Source: Rhea pennata
Taxonomy: Eukaryota > Chordata > Aves > Rheiformes > Rheidae
Assembly (NCBI RefSeq): GCF_028389875.1
Contig: NC_084675.1
Coordinates: 20,670,412-20,734,411 of the forward strand
Reading direction: 5' to 3'
Length of the DNA: 64,000 nt
The notes under the pieces were generated by a model. It was not told the origin of the DNA. It made no database searches and was given only the letters and a program-made list of their open reading frames with translations. Numbering within the stretch: position 1 is the first letter of the stretch; every line of letters starts with the position of its first letter. This document shows positions 63,393-64,000 of the stretch, piece after piece. A program made the position numbers and the translations under genes.

Positions 63393-63527
63393 AATCATAG
63401 AACAGTAAGATTGGAAGGGACCTCTGGAGGTCACCTAGTCCAACCCTCAGCATAGCCCATACAGGGACTGATCCCGCGATCTTAGCATTAGCAGCACCAC
63501 GCTCTAGCCAACTGAGCTAAACCTGCC
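63393..63527 (-). mobile_element. tRNA-Ile-derived SINE with CR1 3' tail (TguSINE1-like), copy 2
   Basis: The reverse complement begins GCAGGTTTAGCTCAGTTGG, keeps the tRNA-like anticodon arm and GGGATCAGTCCC, and passes into GGACTAGGTGACCTCC. It ends with TCCCTTCCAATCTTAC and TTCTATGATT. The structure is the same as the copy at 2292-2432 in the opposite orientation, with several base differences, so the copies are independent old insertions. Confidence 0.86.
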
Positions 63528-64000
63528 CCTAAATACCAAAGAAGATTTGCTCATGTGGGTAATATGGTCATTCAACTGGCTTTCAGCACAGACAAATGAC
63601 TTCACTTTAAGAACTTATAACCTGATGAGGTTTTTCACTGCAGCCCGATTCCAGAAGATTTGAAAAAGCTGCATTTTACCCCATGAAAAATGGTGCTAAG
63701 TGGTGGCAGCATCTGCCATTGCCTTGTGGCACAGTTACAGAGCTCGGCTGGAGGCCTCGATATCTCTGCAGGAAATGTGGGTTTCTGCTGGGCAGATTGG
63801 GTCTGGGACTTTATTTTTCCAGGTGGTTTGGTGCTGGAAAGAAGAGGCTGCTTTGCACATTGTGGTGGTGAATACGGCAGTTTTCCTATCAGGTTCTGAC
63901 ATGTTAAACTCTTCAGGGTGATACTGAGGAAACTGAGAGAAGATTTAAACACCTAAACAATTATAATTATCTGCAAGCAATACACTGGTCTGCCGATACT

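Larger units (their letters stand above)
45234..64000. other. Region with no supportable gene
   Basis: Both strands were read for splice-bounded coding segments and nothing convincing appeared. That includes the nearby 16q24-type genes I could think of (for example KIAA0513) and any ATP-grasp or PEP-utilising domain for the upstream gene. Contents that can be named: a CpG-rich patch with a 19-bp repeat (46225-46523), a small duplication (50812-50919), homopolymer tracts and a SINE (63393-63527). Noncoding exons or enhancers cannot be excluded. Confidence 0.55.

Noticed and set aside
45234-64000. Missing kinase/phosphotransferase exons of a full-length phosphoenolpyruvate-synthase-like gene
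   Set aside because: Looked for VGGKG-type ATP-binding and phosphohistidine motifs on the plus strand and found none. This is a by-eye negative, and a translated profile search would settle it.

Overview
The window is vertebrate nuclear DNA, and almost certainly from a bird. Genes are split by GT-AG introns, promoters lie in CpG islands, and two short retroposons join a tRNA-Ile-like head to an avian-type CR1 3' tail. That SINE architecture is known from passerines (TguSINE1-type), so a songbird relative is plausible but not proven. Three protein-coding genes can be read exon by exon; no bacterial-style operon, CRISPR array or intact RNA gene was seen.

Layout. (1) 1-2855, + strand: the last three coding exons of an HNF4 nuclear receptor (end of the ligand-binding domain plus F domain), most like the HNF4-beta paralogue. 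(2) 9265-29282 and upstream, - strand: the complete coding sequence of ZDHHC7, a DHHC palmitoyltransferase (six coding exons, 305 codons). An 8.4 kb 5' intron leads to a CpG island at about 29.03-30.24 kb with four NRF1-type sites. HNF4 and ZDHHC7 converge tail to tail. (3) 34504-45233, + strand, divergent from ZDHHC7: an eleven-exon gene for a 400-residue protein with an N-terminal hydrophobic anchor. It resembles the non-kinase N-terminal region of animal proteins annotated as putative phosphoenolpyruvate synthase, but it stops before any ATP-grasp/phosphotransferase domain. Its exon phases all join cleanly. Its first intron holds a 73-77 bp minisatellite, and its 5' leader is a GC-rich tandem repeat sharing a 17-mer with the ZDHHC7 island. 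(4) 45.3-64.0 kb: no supportable gene, only simple repeats, a small CpG-rich patch with a 19-bp repeat, a local duplication and a second SINE copy.

The genes do not form a pathway: one is a liver/gut-type transcription factor, one a Golgi palmitoyltransferase, and one an uncharacterised, probably lumenal or secreted protein. The most interesting item is gene 3, a stand-alone form of a domain usually described as the front part of a much larger enzyme. Family identities come from recognised motifs and remembered protein families, not from a database search.
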